Assembly (NCBI GenBank): GCA_039621445.1
Contig: CP154957.1
Location: forward strand, 36,982,382-37,046,381
Origin: Euglena gracilis
Taxonomy: Eukaryota; Euglenida; Euglenophyceae; Euglenales
Direction: 5' to 3'
DNA: 64,000 nt
The translations under genes and the position numbers were made by a program. Shown piece after piece: positions 31,799 through 44,800 of the stretch. Position 1 is the first letter of the stretch. Every line of letters starts with the position of its first letter. Below the pieces are notes generated by a model, which searched no databases, was not told the origin of the DNA, and saw only the letters and a program-made list of their open reading frames with translations.

Positions 31799-34355
31799 GT
31801 GTTTGTGTGTGTTGTGCATGTGTGTGTGTGTGTGTGTGCCATGATGTCACATGCCGACGTTCGCGCTGTCGTTTGCTTCTCCATCATATATAGGCTTCAT
31901 GGTTTGCACCTGGGGGGGGGGGTGCTCATGGCTGCTGGTAGGATGACCTGAAACGCAATGGTTTTGGTGTCCTGGAACAATCTGGAATTTCATCCGTGTC
32001 GGTTCGCAATGCTGGGAATGCTGCTTTCTCAAACATCCCGCCAGATTTTTGCTGGGCATCATTGCGTTTCCTTCAGGACCGAAGCTCCGACAACGCCGAG
32101 CTCAACACCCTGAGTCTTCTTGCACTTTGCACGTTCTACCGTAATTGCCAAGAGTCCAAGAGTTACCTAGGTCTGTGTGTTTTGTGCCTCATGCTGACAC
32201 GTGTTTACACATTCACACCTTCACGCATGTTGGAGGCTTTTTATTTTTTCTTCCATTGGGTTCTTAAGGGGGCAATTTGAAGATTTTAAGGAAAAACTGA
32301 AATTGTTTTGAAGCAGCAAGCAGTGGATTGTTTTGCTTTGCGATTAAAAACTCCCTCCCAGGGGGGAGGTTCGGCAAAAAAACCTCTAAAGTGACCCGGC
32401 GCCAAAGGCACAGGGAAAAACATTGGGTTATCTTCTTATTTCATAGTGGAAGTGACCCCTACCTGGGGGTTGGTAAAAAAATTGTATGGTCCGGACCCCC
32501 CACACCTACCACATTTTTGCACAAAAATTTTAGCATTTTGACAAAAATTTTGACTAAAGTGCCAGAATTGTATTTTGGGTCCATTTTGGGGGATTTTTTT
32601 TGACCCAGCATTTCGATGGGCAGCTTTGGTCATGCCACTCTTTAGGTGGCCCATCCAATCATCCGGGCCAGAGATTCACTTAACACCGCATGGAAAAGCT
32701 GTATTCAGGGTTTGGCATAAGCCAAGTGGGGTTGGGCGGCGGTCTGGACCCCCCGCCCCATCAAGGAGGGAGGAACCACCCTCCCCAAGCAGCGGCATGG
32801 TGGTATGCCTCCAAAGTGGGTCGAGAATGCCATTTTGGTATTTTTTTTGGCAAAAAAAAGTGAAATGGCAGCTGCCTTCTACTCCCCCCAGGGGGGGGGG
32901 GGGCAAGAAGAAGGCAGGGGGGTCCGGCTTTTGGAGGAAAGTCGGGGTTAATTATTGGGGCAGGGTTAGGGTTCTGACCAGATTCCCAGAAGGCTCCCAT
33001 TTTTGGAAATTTTGGGGAGAAGTCAGGCCCCATTTCGGACCAAGTTAGGCAGAATATAGGTCAAATTTAAGCAATTTCTTGGCAAAATGTGTTCCCAAAA
33101 TCTTCCAAAATGGGGATTTAACTTCTGTCCTAAATTTGGCCGATTTTTTCGGCGCGCAATCCTAACCCTCAGCCTGTTCCTAAAAATGAGCCCGCAATCT
33201 CCCCGAATCCGCTGATGGTTGCCTGAAACAGCACAGTTCCCAGGGGAAACAGACCGAAAAGTCCAAAAAGTCAGCCCCAGGGTTCCCCATATGACCCGCC
33301 CCCCTTGTGCCTTGTACTCGGCCTCCGCTCAGGGGGGGGGAGCAAGTAGAAGGCAGCTGCCTGTCAAATATCTTTGGAAATTTTGCCAAAAAGCACCGGA
33401 GAGGGGAAAATATTCTTGGGGTTTCCAGGTCACCTCTGGGGTTGGCCCAGATCATAGGTTTTCTTAATGACTGGGGGGGGGGCATTTTTTCCCCTGCGGA
33501 TACCCACTCGCCCACTTTTTTTCTTCCAAAAACCCATCCAAGAGCGACCCCCAGGGGGGGGGGCGCCCACCTAAAATCAGCTGGAAACCCTTGAACAATT
33601 TTTTACTGGTTTCAACCAGGCCGGAATAACCCATGGCACATCCACCCCCCAGGGGGGAGGGGGGATCCAGCGGCCCGAACCCACCCGCCCACTGTCTGAA
33701 GTTTGGACCTTCAATCAACTTTTACATTTCATTTGTGACATTGTCCACTCAAGTGTCATCCTGCACAGCTGGGGTGTATGGGCTGAAGGAGCTGGACGAC
33801 ACTTTTCTGTGGCTGCTGCATACATTGTGTGTGACCAACACCAGTATTGGAGAGTGTCGATTCGATACCTGGAGGTGTGCCAGTGAACGCCATTGCCCAT
33901 TTGGTTGTTCAGAATTTTTGACAGCACACCATGCACCCCCTCCCCTCACCTGCTCGCCCTATGCAGGAGTCCGTCTGGCGTTGTTATGTGCTTGCACATG
34001 CCGACACACACAGATGCACACACAAACCAGGGCGTCATTTAAGCCAATTATGCAAAAAAAAATCACAATTTTTGACCCAAAATTTGCCCTGGCCAACCGA
34101 TTCCCGACCCATTTTTGCCATTTTTGCAAGCAAAAATATTTTACCGTCAGCCTGGAAAATAAATAAAACTAGTCCATTGCGGGGAAGCCCGGGGTTAGAA
34201 AAGGCTGCTGGCTGGAAAAGGTTTTGGCTGATTGGACCCCCTCCTCCTGGGGGGGGGGTCGCCAAGCGACGCCTTGATGAAACAGAAACACATTTGGACA
34301 CACACACATACACACCCGCACCGCCTAAACATGCACGCACGAATGCACGCACGCA

Positions 34356-34419
<64 letters not shown>

Positions 34420-37400
34420 CACACAGCCGATCCCTGGATGTTGCTGGTGAGATGCAGACTGGTGGCCGTTACGACAGGATCTGCACGCGTCTGCTGGAGG
34501 CGGCGGTGGAGCTGTCCACCACGAGCACCTTCGTGCTGCGGCGTCAGGCAGAGTGGCGGTGGCGGCGGGAGAGTGGCCGGCTGCGCAGCGAGGCGGCAGC
34601 GGAGGACCTGCTCGGGGCTCACAAGCCGGTCAGCCCGCTGCCCAGGGCGGATCACGTGACGTGCATGATCACTGTGTGATGTGCTTGTCAGTCATGTGTG
34701 ACGTGCATGACCGACCCATCCCACGGCGTCCAGTCCGCCCTGCTGGTGCCCCCAGAGGTGGCGGCGCTGGGGGAGGGGCCGGACGCCTTCCGGCCGTCGG
34801 CATTCCCATCCTCCTCGTCGATCGCCTCCATGGACGACGGGGTCACGGAGCCCTCCTGCCCAGAGCGACGCTTCTCTTCAAGTTGTTGCAACGTCCATCT
34901 GGGAGACCCGTTGCCACCAGCCCAGATGCCACCAGGCCCGGTTTGGCCCGTCCAACCACAGCAGCACCCCCTATTTGCTGAGTCCAGCAAACTGTCGAAA
35001 ATGGGGGAAGTGTTTTTTTTTAAAAAAATGGTCAAAATGGAGTTTGGGTACCCCAGGGTTTGATATAAGGAGAGCGTACATGGTTTAGGTGGGGGGGGGG
35101 TGTCCCCCCACCCCCCTCTCCTGGCCTGCAGGGGGGGGTCCGGACCACCCCCCCACCTGTCCTTATATCAAACCCTGGGGTAACCCCCCAGGGGGTAGAT
35201 GCCTTTTTTTTCAGAGTGACTGACTGGATTTGACCCGGTCCACCTCCCCCAGGTGGGCGGTCGGCAAAAAACCACCAAAGTGACCCGGTGCCGAAGGAGC
35301 CAGAAAACGTTCTGGCCTTTCACAATTGTGATCAATTTTCTCTTGGATTCCAGAGTGACCGAAAAAAAAGTGACTCACTGGTTTCCGAAGAGTGGAAGTG
35401 ATCCCCTCCCCTGGGGGTTAAAAACAGTATGCCTTGAAGGGGGGAGGGGCAGGGGGGGCAAGCAAGTCAGCCCAAATTTTCTAGCCAAAGCTGAGTAACC
35501 CCGCAGAGAGCTTTAAAGACAATCGGAGCCAGACAATCACCCCACCCCACAATTTCTGTGTTTGTTCTTTTCATGCGCCTTCTGCCCAAACACAATGTCC
35601 CCCCCCCCCAGCCCGGAGGGGATGGCGAGCGCCGACCTCTGCCGCCGGCTGCAGCAGGTGGAGGCCAGCCTGCAGCGCCAGCCGGGGGGCCGCCCGGGGG
35701 ACGCCGTGGCGGCGTTCCTCAACGCCGTGTCGCAGGCCTGGGCCGACTGGACGTTCCAGCCCAAGCCCTGCAAGGTCCGCACCTCCACAGAGCAGGGGCA
35801 GGGAGATATTCCGGTCCGGAATAAACCGGAATAAACCGGAATAGCGAAAACCGGAATAATCCAGAATAAACCGGAATAACCGGAATAAAAGTGCCAGCCA
35901 ACGGCATGAAGATTCTGCAAGGGCACAAAGGCAATGAAGGTGAAGTTTGATGTATTTTCATGTTTTCCTCAGTCAATCTCATATCTGATGGATCGAATAA
36001 AACGGGTGGATCACGAATGAAGAAGACAAGGTCTTCCAAAGGATAGGCGATGAGCAAATGCAATGGAAACTTGCAGGCACATCCAGGCTTTTCCCAAGGG
36101 GGTGTTTTGTGTTCGTGACGGATCTGGCAGCATGTGGTGTACTTTTGTGGTCTTTGGCACGAAGCACGTGGCTTCTGCCAAACATAAAGGCATGAAAGCT
36201 TCTGTGACCCAGTTTGATCGATCTAATGTCCAGTCGGGCAAAGCTTTTGGTGTGCTTCATTGGCTTCACTTCTCATACTTCAGAAGTGAAGGATAAAGTT
36301 TCAAAATCACAAAAGCAACAAAGAGTGTAATCGTAGCACAATCGGCATTCGATACTAGGAGCACACCTTCATTTTGCCCGTCCCCCCCCCCTGGTTGAAT
36401 GCATTTTTTGTTTGGATTTTATACCCGCTTGTGTGGCTGCACTAAGTGAATGTTTTTCACTGAGTTCTTTCCAAAAGAACGTGAACAACATCAACGCAGA
36501 TTTGACTGCAGCGTTTTGGGGGGGGGAGGCAGGGATCCCATTGGACAAAGTGGATCATCCTTAAATTAGGGGGTTCATTTGCAAATACATGATGTGCACG
36601 GCACATTCAGGTTTTTCTGTGCCCTTTGTTCGATTTTGGTTTGTATTCTTTCCAGAGGTCTGCATCCGATTGCAAAAAGAACTAAATTGGACAAAATTGT
36701 TGGACAATCAAGGTCAGCAAGCAAGCTCTTAAGACGGCAGAAAATGGTTGTTTGCTGTAACCCCCCCCCCCCAAATCACCTGGCAGGGTGCCAGGTTATT
36801 GCAACCAACTTTTGGCCCTGCCCCCCCCGCCAGGTTATTTGGGCCTTTTTTTCAGCGCTGTAAAGGAATTTTGCCTAAAAAGGGGGTGCCAAGGTATTGG
36901 AACCATCTTTTTTTGCCCCTCCCCCTGCCAAGTTATTTGGCTATTCGGCCCCCGCCAGGACGCAAGGACCCCGCCAGGTTATTTTGGGGGGGGTTACATG
37001 ATGTTTGATGGGTGGCTGGACTCCATTGGCAATGAAGTGTGCCAAATCACGAGGAGAAAAACGGTATGTGGTGGAGTGTGTTTTCATGGAGTGCAGCCGT
37101 GAGGTTGCGCACAAGGAACTCGTGAAAGTGGTCAATGACATTTTACTCAATTTAAGCATCTGATGTGAATTTTTTTTGTGCTGGTACACTGCACAACGAG
37201 TGTGGTATTTATGAGGTTTCGTTCAGTTGCTCGCACGTTGGAACAAGCAATTTTTGGGAAGAAGCCGGACAATTTTTGGGAAGAAGCTGGACAATTTTTG
37301 AGATAAAAAAAAAGGCTGGGCAACCAAGGAATGCATCCGTATTCCTGAAGCCGGGGTGAGCGCCTCGACCCAGTTTTACTTCAAAAATCCTAAGTCCATT

Positions 37401-37439
37401 CAGACAGAAATTGACCGGAATAAACCGGAATATATATAT

Positions 37440-37493
<54 letters not shown>

Positions 37494-38823
37494 TCCGGAA
37501 TAAACCGGAATAAAACCCCGGAGTAAAGTTTTCAGCCAACCGGAATATCTCCCTGCCCCTGCACAGAGCCTCATTCCCGGTCTTTCTCAGTCATGGTTTT
37601 GCACATTAAAGCCTGGGAAGGGCGGTCCATAAGAAAAACCAAGGGATCGCTTTGTCCAAAGGGCCAGCTTTGGACTCAAACAGGTTCGCAAGGCTAAACG
37701 ACGTGTTTTATGTGAAATGTGTGTGGGTTGGGCCGTTCTAAGTGTTCCCCAATGTTTCATTTTCTCGCACTGTCGCCTCTGTTACCTGCCGCCTCGGCAC
37801 CCTTCCCTTGGGGCCCCTCACAGAAGCGGACCAAGTCGGCGGACACGTTTCAGGACTTTCCAGAGCGGCTGTCGGAGGACGTGTGGAGCGACCTGGAGGA
37901 GGCATGGCCTGCGGGGCTGGAGGAGTGGCTCAGCGGTGGCCCGGCGCCCGCTGGGAATGAATGCCAGGGAGGCCCGCCAAGCGTGCTATGAGTGAGACGC
38001 TCGCTTCGTCGCTTGGGTGGCTTCGTAGGAAGAAGCTACGCAATGTCTCAGGCGCCGATCGCCGGCCCCCTTTCCGCCAGTGTGGCGGCTTGCATGCGGC
38101 CTGCCCCCCCCCACCCATTACCGCCAAATTTTGAGGTAATGGCATCTGTTCCCTTCATAGGCCAGTGATGGGGGGGGCTAACCGCCTGGCGGTTGCAAAG
38201 GCTATAATTTGGGGTGGGAGTTGGTGCAGAATTAGCTTTTCGGTCAATCAATACCGAAATAGGTTTAGGGGCGAGGTGTGGCAAGGCTGGGAGGGTTCAT
38301 GCTGTGTCCCGGGGACCAACCCCCACCACCACCCGCCCAGCAGCGGGAGGCCGGCGGGGGACCGCAGCAAGGTGAACGACCCGTACACGTGGGGCCGCTT
38401 CGTGGCCGCCCTCAGCCCGGTGCTGTTCCTGCACGCTGCCGCCGCGGAGAGCCTCGTGACGCTCATCACGCGCCTCTCGGCGTCCCTCCTGCTGGATCCC
38501 GACCTGCCAATGCTGCAGTCCGTCCAGCGCTCAGGTGTGTGTGAGGCCGCGTTGGTCGGTTTAGGCCGTGTGCGGGAGGCGAGGCCCCACGCACTCCCCT
38601 CCCCAACCAAAAAACATTTTCCTGTGACTCCCCACCTTATTCCCCGAACGCTGTCGCGCACGCTGGCTGCGTGGGCCTTTCCACCCCTTCCCAGGCCTCA
38701 GCTTCTTTCTGTGCCTGCTGAAGGCCAACCCACGGAACGCCTGCCTGCTCCACCCAGCCCTGCCTGTGATCGTCCAGTCGCTGCGCGGTGCAGACGACGA
38801 TGCCGGCGCTGCCCCTCCCTCCG
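28107..38823 (+). CDS. Giant gene, N-terminal alpha-solenoid block
   Basis: Twelve exons encode leucine-rich helical sequence: EDLQAALLLLLGMEP, DPSFDDTALQEDSMCR, KIFEFADAGIAEMASWE, LLLDATLTWPTRKALLQFLI, NTLSLLALCTFYRNCQESKS, LKELDDTFLWLLHTLC, ICTRLLEAAVELSTTSTFVL, a Ser-rich low-complexity stretch (34734-34909), ADLCRRLQQVEASLQRQ, DTFQDFPERLSEDVWSDLEE, DPYTWGRFVAALSPVLFLHA and SFFLCLLKANPRNACLLHPA. Phases agree through the whole series. The first exon may extend upstream to an ATG at 27995, as the frame is open. If the exon at 38695 is not spliced at 38824, the frame closes about 20 nt later, followed by an AATAAA at 39178, which would make this a separate gene. Confidence 0.6.
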
Positions 38824-41800
38824 GTGGGCCGTTGTCCTTGTGTTAATGGCTTGCCCTTGGGAATTATTTCTTTATCGCAAATTACCAAGTGAGTCCTCTT
38901 TTTTTCCCTCTTTTTTTCCCTCTTTGAGTCCTCGTTTTCCCGGACACCCATCAGAAGGAGTCGCCATATACAGTGCCTCTCATTTCCCTACCAAAGTTTT
39001 CCTGTGGCTGTCCTGTGGCTTACCCTCTTCTCAGGGGGCCCCAAAAATCGAGCCCTCCTTTGCCTTCTTCTCCTTGTCATGGCGCAGCGTTGAGAGCAGT
39101 GTGGGACACTGCAGCGTCAGCCATCCCTCTCCATCCCCCATCAGTCCCCCCATTAACATTTCGTAACAAAGAACTTAAATAAAGACCATTATTATCTCTG
39201 AAGATTGTGGATTTTACAAATTGATGTCATTCAATTCAATACAATGAATGCACATTTTCCTTTTTAACCTCTGGGTTGTGTACATTAAAGCAGCTAACCT
39301 ACACCACACCATTTTTTTTTAGTGCCTGACTCCCTATCCTCTGGTTTTTTGGCCCCTGCATCCCTCCCTGGCCAGAAGTCGACGAAAGTGATCACTCGGC
39401 ACCGAAACGCATTGTTTTTTTATACAAATTTCTCCATTAATTTTGAGCCTTTTTGTCCCTAATTGACAGAGAGAATGTGGGACAGAGAGAGTGGGAAGCT
39501 TCATAAAGTGATTGGGTTTGGAGAGTCGAAAGGTCCTTCCCCCTGGGATGGAGAGGTAAGCCACACCGCCCTCGCTCCACCACATGTCTTCGGGCGACGT
39601 CCAGAGACTTCTCCCCATCGCTGAGCCGATTCGGACGTCTGCCAGCAGCAACGGCTTCCTGACGGTGTCTTCCTGACGATGCCAGCTACATCCCCCCCCA
39701 CGAAACAATTTACCAAAGGATGATTATTAACCCCCCTGGTGAAGAAAAAAGGAACCAGACTCCAGGTGGTTTTCCTTGCTGCTGGGTCGCTGTTCATTTT
39801 TTTTGGAAAACTGCACGCAAATGTGATGGAAAATTTTACATTTGTATGTATTTGATGAACTCTGTCAAAATCCTGTCACAAGGGAGAGATTTGTCATCGT
39901 CTTAGGCGGCGCATCTCGCAGTTAACCTTTTTTTGGTCGATGTACGCATTTGCGCAAACCGACCAAAAACCATTTTGAGCACCGGCGTTACAAGGGGTGA
40001 GAGCGAAAGGCAACAAGATTGAACTGAATATGAGCGGATTATCATTTTTGGCACCGGCTCTTCCAGGAGTTAGGTGTTTTTTTTGCTGTTTTTTTTTGGA
40101 GGTCAGAATGACATGAAAACGCCTGGACCTATCCCCCCAAAGTGAAAAAAACACCGACAAAACACCAAAACCCCGGTACCGCCACCCCCCATTCCCTGTG
40201 TGATAACTGCAAGCGCCAGGTGGTGCTTGCAGTCTGGAGGTGGGGTGGCAGGTCCACCCCTTTTTTGTTTGCTTTCTGAAGTTTTGCGACACGTTGTGGA
40301 GGTTCTGGAAGTTGGTCACAAAAGGAAGTGCACATGCCACATAAACAATGGACAGAATTAAAACTCTGCTACTGGGGATTGATGAGGCGGATACATAACA
40401 CAGGAGGACTGCCACCAGTTTCCTGTTGAATTCGGTGGCAAGTTGCCCATCAATGCCCCACTGATGTATAAGGCTCTGTGGCACGCACACACCAGTGTAA
40501 ATGATGTCAGTGTGCGCAAATGCACACATGGACGATGTGGGCATTTGCGCACACCGTCCACTTTAAAACCAACCAAGAGCCTTCAATGGCAGTGTGTTTG
40601 GAGCTGGAAAATGAATGTGACAACATTGTGATATTACCTCCCTTGTATTCCTGTGGTATTGGACCCCGCTGTTGAATGCTGGTATGTTTGGGTGGTTGGT
40701 TTGCGCAAATGCGCGCAGCAACCATTAAAATGGTTGCTCCTCGCAACTGTTGGCACCAACCAAATTCTTTTTCATTTTGAAGTTTTGGCAACAGGGACTT
40801 CTGAGACAAGAGAAAGATCGAAACAGGAGGAGAGTAGATTGTGGAGGTGTTGTGCTCAAAGTGGTGGTGTTGGAAGGTATGTCTGAGAAGGTCAAATGAA
40901 GTGTGTCAGTGTATTGCATCATATGGCCCCATGAACACAGGAATTTTCAAGTCAGCAGACACATCCATTTTCAGCCAATGCACTGTGCCTCATTTTCGGA
41001 CTGAAATACTGGGGGTGAAGGGCCCTTCTAAACTAAGTTTTTCAGGGTAAAACCTGAGAATGTTGTTTATTTTGATGTTTCGGGGGCCAAGAAATGGTTT
41101 TTCAGAGCTTCAATTGCCGGCAGGCTGGTCTTTTAGTTGTATTTAAATTCTACAGAATACCTCGTATTTAACGATTTCTAAAATGCAGTGGTGCCACACC
41201 CTCAAAGTGGTCCATGTGTTCAGTTGTACAAGAGGTCCATGTGCGCAGATGTGCAAACCGACCAAAAAGTTTGTTTTCACATTTACACAAACCAACCACT
41301 TGTTCAATTTTACAAACACATCAATTTCGGCTGGCACACATTGGATTTTTCACAGTTACACAAACGGTTGGTGTGCGCGTTTGTGCACACCGTCCATTTA
41401 CACATTTGCCCATACCGACCACCAATTTCTCACACAGCCAAGTTTCAGGGAATCGCTTCAGGCTTAGGCAAACCTCACCAAATTGTTCAGTCAATATCCT
41501 AAGTTACCTCCCCCCCCCCCCCGTCCAACGACCGGCCTTGTCCAACGACCACCCCCCCCCCCCGGTCAGTCGCGATCTTTTTCCAGGATCTTTTTTTCCA
41601 GACGTTCGCGTTCTTACCTTTTCTTACCAAGGGGTTTAGCTGAGCAAGGGGTCTTTTTTCGTCTTGGACCCCCCGGGGGGGGTGGATGGGTTCGGCCAAG
41701 CCCCCCCCCCCCTGGGGGGGTCCTCCGGGGGGGATATGCTATATAGGCGCCAAATTTTTTTGAAAAAGGTGCTAAACCCCCCCTCCATTCTATAACCCCC

Positions 41801-44800
41801 CCCACTTATAAACCAGGTTTTGAATAGTGCTGCGCTCTTGATAAGCGCGCACCCACCCCTTCATTGACCATCTCGGCCGGCGGCCCGGCGGCCCGGCCCG
41901 GCCCGGCAGCCCGGCCCGGCCCGGCCCGGCAGCCCGGCCCGGCCTGGCCCGGCCCGGCCGGCGGCCCGGCGGCCCGGCCCGGGGTCAGATGGCCATCATT
42001 GGTCATGATGCTCATCCCGGGGTCATGATGGCCATCATTGGGCATGATGGCCATCATTGGTCATCATGGCCATCATTGGTCATGATGGCCATCATTGGTC
42101 ATCATGGCCATCATTGGTCATGATGGCCATCATTGGTCATGATGGCCATCATTGGTCATCATGGCCATCCGGGGTCATGATGGCCATCAGGGCTCATGAT
42201 GGTCATCATTGGTCACGATGGCCATCATTGGTCATGATGGCATGATGGCCATCATTGGTCATTATGGCCCTCATGGGTCATGATGGTCATCATTGGTCAG
42301 GATGGTCATCCGGGGTCATGATGCCCATCATTGGTCATCATGGCCATCATTGGCCATGAGGGCCATGATGGGCTGGGGGGTCGAAAAACGCCCATTTTCG
42401 GCTCGAAAACACTTTTTCCAGGTCCAGGAAACCAAAAAACATGGTTTTGGGCAAAAAAAAAATTTTCGATTTTTTTCGACTTTTTTGACCCGTTTTTGAC
42501 CCACAGTCAATGGGTCGGCGGCCCAAAACGGGGCGCCGGCGGGTCGAAAAACGCTCGTTTTCAGCTCGAAAACAGTTTTTCTGGGTCCGGGAGGCCAAAA
42601 AACATCCTTTCGGGCAAAAAATTTTTTTTCGATTTTTTTCGACTTTTTTGGCCGAAAACGGCTAAGTCGGACAGAGGGAAACGTGTACAAAATGGCCTGA
42701 AATGGCCCAAATTGGCCAAAAAATGCCCGTATCTCGGGCTGGGCGGGGAGTTGCGGGGAAACCAATATCCCAGTAGACAGAGCGTTCCAAGGGCTTCAAT
42801 TTAGGTCTCCGGACATTTCTTTTGATTTTGCATCATTTTCCAGAAATTTTGAAAACATCGATTTTTTGACCCCCCACCCCCCGAAAACGGCTAAGTCGAA
42901 CAGAGGGAAAAATGTACAAAACGGCCATCTGCGCCGAAAACGGCCGTATCTCGGGCCAGGCGGGGAGTTGCGGGGAAATCAAAATACCGGTAGATGGGGC
43001 GTTCCAAGGGCTTCAAATTAGGTCTCCGGACATTTCCTTTGATTTGGCTTCATTTTGGAGATATTTTGAAAATTGACATTTTTTGGCCGAAATGGCAGAG
43101 TCCAGGGGGGGGGGGGGGCTTATCCAGGGGGGGCGGGTAAATCCTACCGAGTTTGGACCCCTTCGCGCGTGAATAACTCGGGCCTGGCGGGGAGTTGGGG
43201 GTCAAACCCAGGTGATTCGGAAACTAGAAATCCAGTCGCTCGCATCTGGAGAAAAAAATTCCGGGAACCGGGCCGGGGTCATGGTGATAATCCGCGGTTT
43301 TCACGGTCTACCCAGAGGGGGGCGGGGGGGCCGGGGGAGGGGGGGGGGGCGGGTCCGAAACCCCACTTTTCCCTGGTGGTAAGCTTCGCTCTTACTCTAA
43401 AGAGATAAGAGCTCAGCGACCCCCCCCCACTTACTAACCCCCCCCCCCGCTTACTAACCCCCCCCCTCGGGCCAACCAACCAAACTGGGATTTATAAACC
43501 CCCCTTCGGGGAAGAAAAATGAAAGCTTGACAGGGACGATTTTTTCGGCCGCAAACCACCCAAAAACTGATTTTTGGCCCTTTTTTGAGATCGACCATCA
43601 TCAAAAATGCCATTTTTGACCAAATTTGCCAAAAATTGCCATTTTGGGGGGGGTTTCGGGGTCATTTTGGGGGGTCGGATTTTCACCAACAATTCCGGGA
43701 CTTATAAACCCCACCCCCCATTTACTAACCCCCCCCTTTGGCCAACCAACCAAACCGGATCCTACTAACCCCGGGGGGTTTATAAGTGGGGGGTTTAACC
43801 CCCCCCCCATCCTATAACCACCCCCCATCCTACAGCCCCCCCTCCTGGGACCAACCACCAAACCGGGACCTATAACCCCCCCCCTCAATATAGGGCAAAC
43901 AAAGGCAAAACAAAGGGGGACCTATAACCCACCCCCTGCCTATTTCCCCCCCCTCCGGGGGCCGACCATCGAATCGGATCCGATAACCCCCAGGGGGTTA
44001 TAGGTGGGGAGGGGGGTTTATTTTTTGGCATTTTCGCAATTTTTTGGCCATTTTCGGGGGAAAGTGAGCGGGTCTGGACCCCCCCGGGCCCCCCCCCCCA
44101 GGGGGTCAGTGGGTGGGGAAGGACCCCCCGGTCTTTTAAAAAAACCCCTGGGCGAAGCAGGAGAAAAAATTTTGACCCTGGTCTTCGCTAACGACCCCCC
44201 CGGTCAGTAGCGATATTTGGCCAAAACAGCGACCACCCCCCTGGTCAGTAGCGATACTTAGCGGTCGTTGGAGTAGGGGGGGTAGGGTTCTAAACACACC
44301 AGCTGGGTGCTGTGTACACCATATGCTGTGTTGACGTTGCCCTCAGGCACCCTATTTGCCAAAGTCCCTGCTTCCATCTCCGTGTCCTGGGGCACCCCAT
44401 CACATCCTGCCTACATTTTTGGGTTTTTGGGGTCATATCTTGTCGTTTCGTGAAAGATGTCGATGTGCGCATTTGCGCACATCGACAAAGAAAAAGGCGT
44501 AAGTGCGAGATGCGCCGCCTAAGATCGTGGGGCCAGTCAGATGTCTCCCCCCCGCAACACCTTGGTCTCAACCCCCACTCACGACTCACCCCATGCTCCT
44601 TGCTCCTTTTCCTCACCCTCCATCCCTTTGGCTGACCCAGCAAACCAGATCCAGTTTACCCCTGGGGGCTTGAAAGTGGGGGGGGGTCATTTGCGTCACA
44701 TTTTGTGCCTCGTGGTGGCCACTCACCCGGCGCCCTGCAGGAGGCGGGCGCTGCGGCCGACCCAGCGCTGCCCCTGGGTGGGCTGGACCTGGACGTAGTC

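Larger units (their letters stand above)
39896..44528. mobile_element. 4.6 kb TIR transposon-like element with 5-bp target duplication
   Basis: Perfect 20-bp terminal inverted repeats, CTTAGGCGGCGCATCTCGCA at 39901-39920 and its complement at 44504-44523, are flanked on both sides by ATCGT (39896-39900 and 44524-44528). Weaker inverted similarity continues inward for about 25 bp more, including GTCGATGTGCGC-like words. Subterminal GCGCAAATGCGCAC-type motifs recur through about 41.4 kb. No transposase-like frame was recognised, so it is probably non-autonomous; the inner 41.5-44.3 kb looks like nested repeats. Confidence 0.8.
38824..44740. other. 5.9 kb presumed intron or intergenic gap
   Basis: Most of it is a TIR element (39896-44528) with a GC-rich block, a 19-bp minisatellite and tandem duplications inside. 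Before that (38824-39895) is unique-looking sequence with an AATAAA and a short open frame at 39584-39676. The flanking exon phases do not match, so an exon is missed here or the gene ends. Confidence 0.5.

Noticed and set aside
39584-39676. 30-codon open frame (MSSGDVQRLLPIAEP) as a missing exon
   Set aside because: It has a stop and no clear acceptor-donor pair that fixes the phase gap; could be chance.
42057-42245. 62-codon open frame with a 19-residue period
   Set aside because: Exact 57-nt protein period equals three 19-bp minisatellite units.
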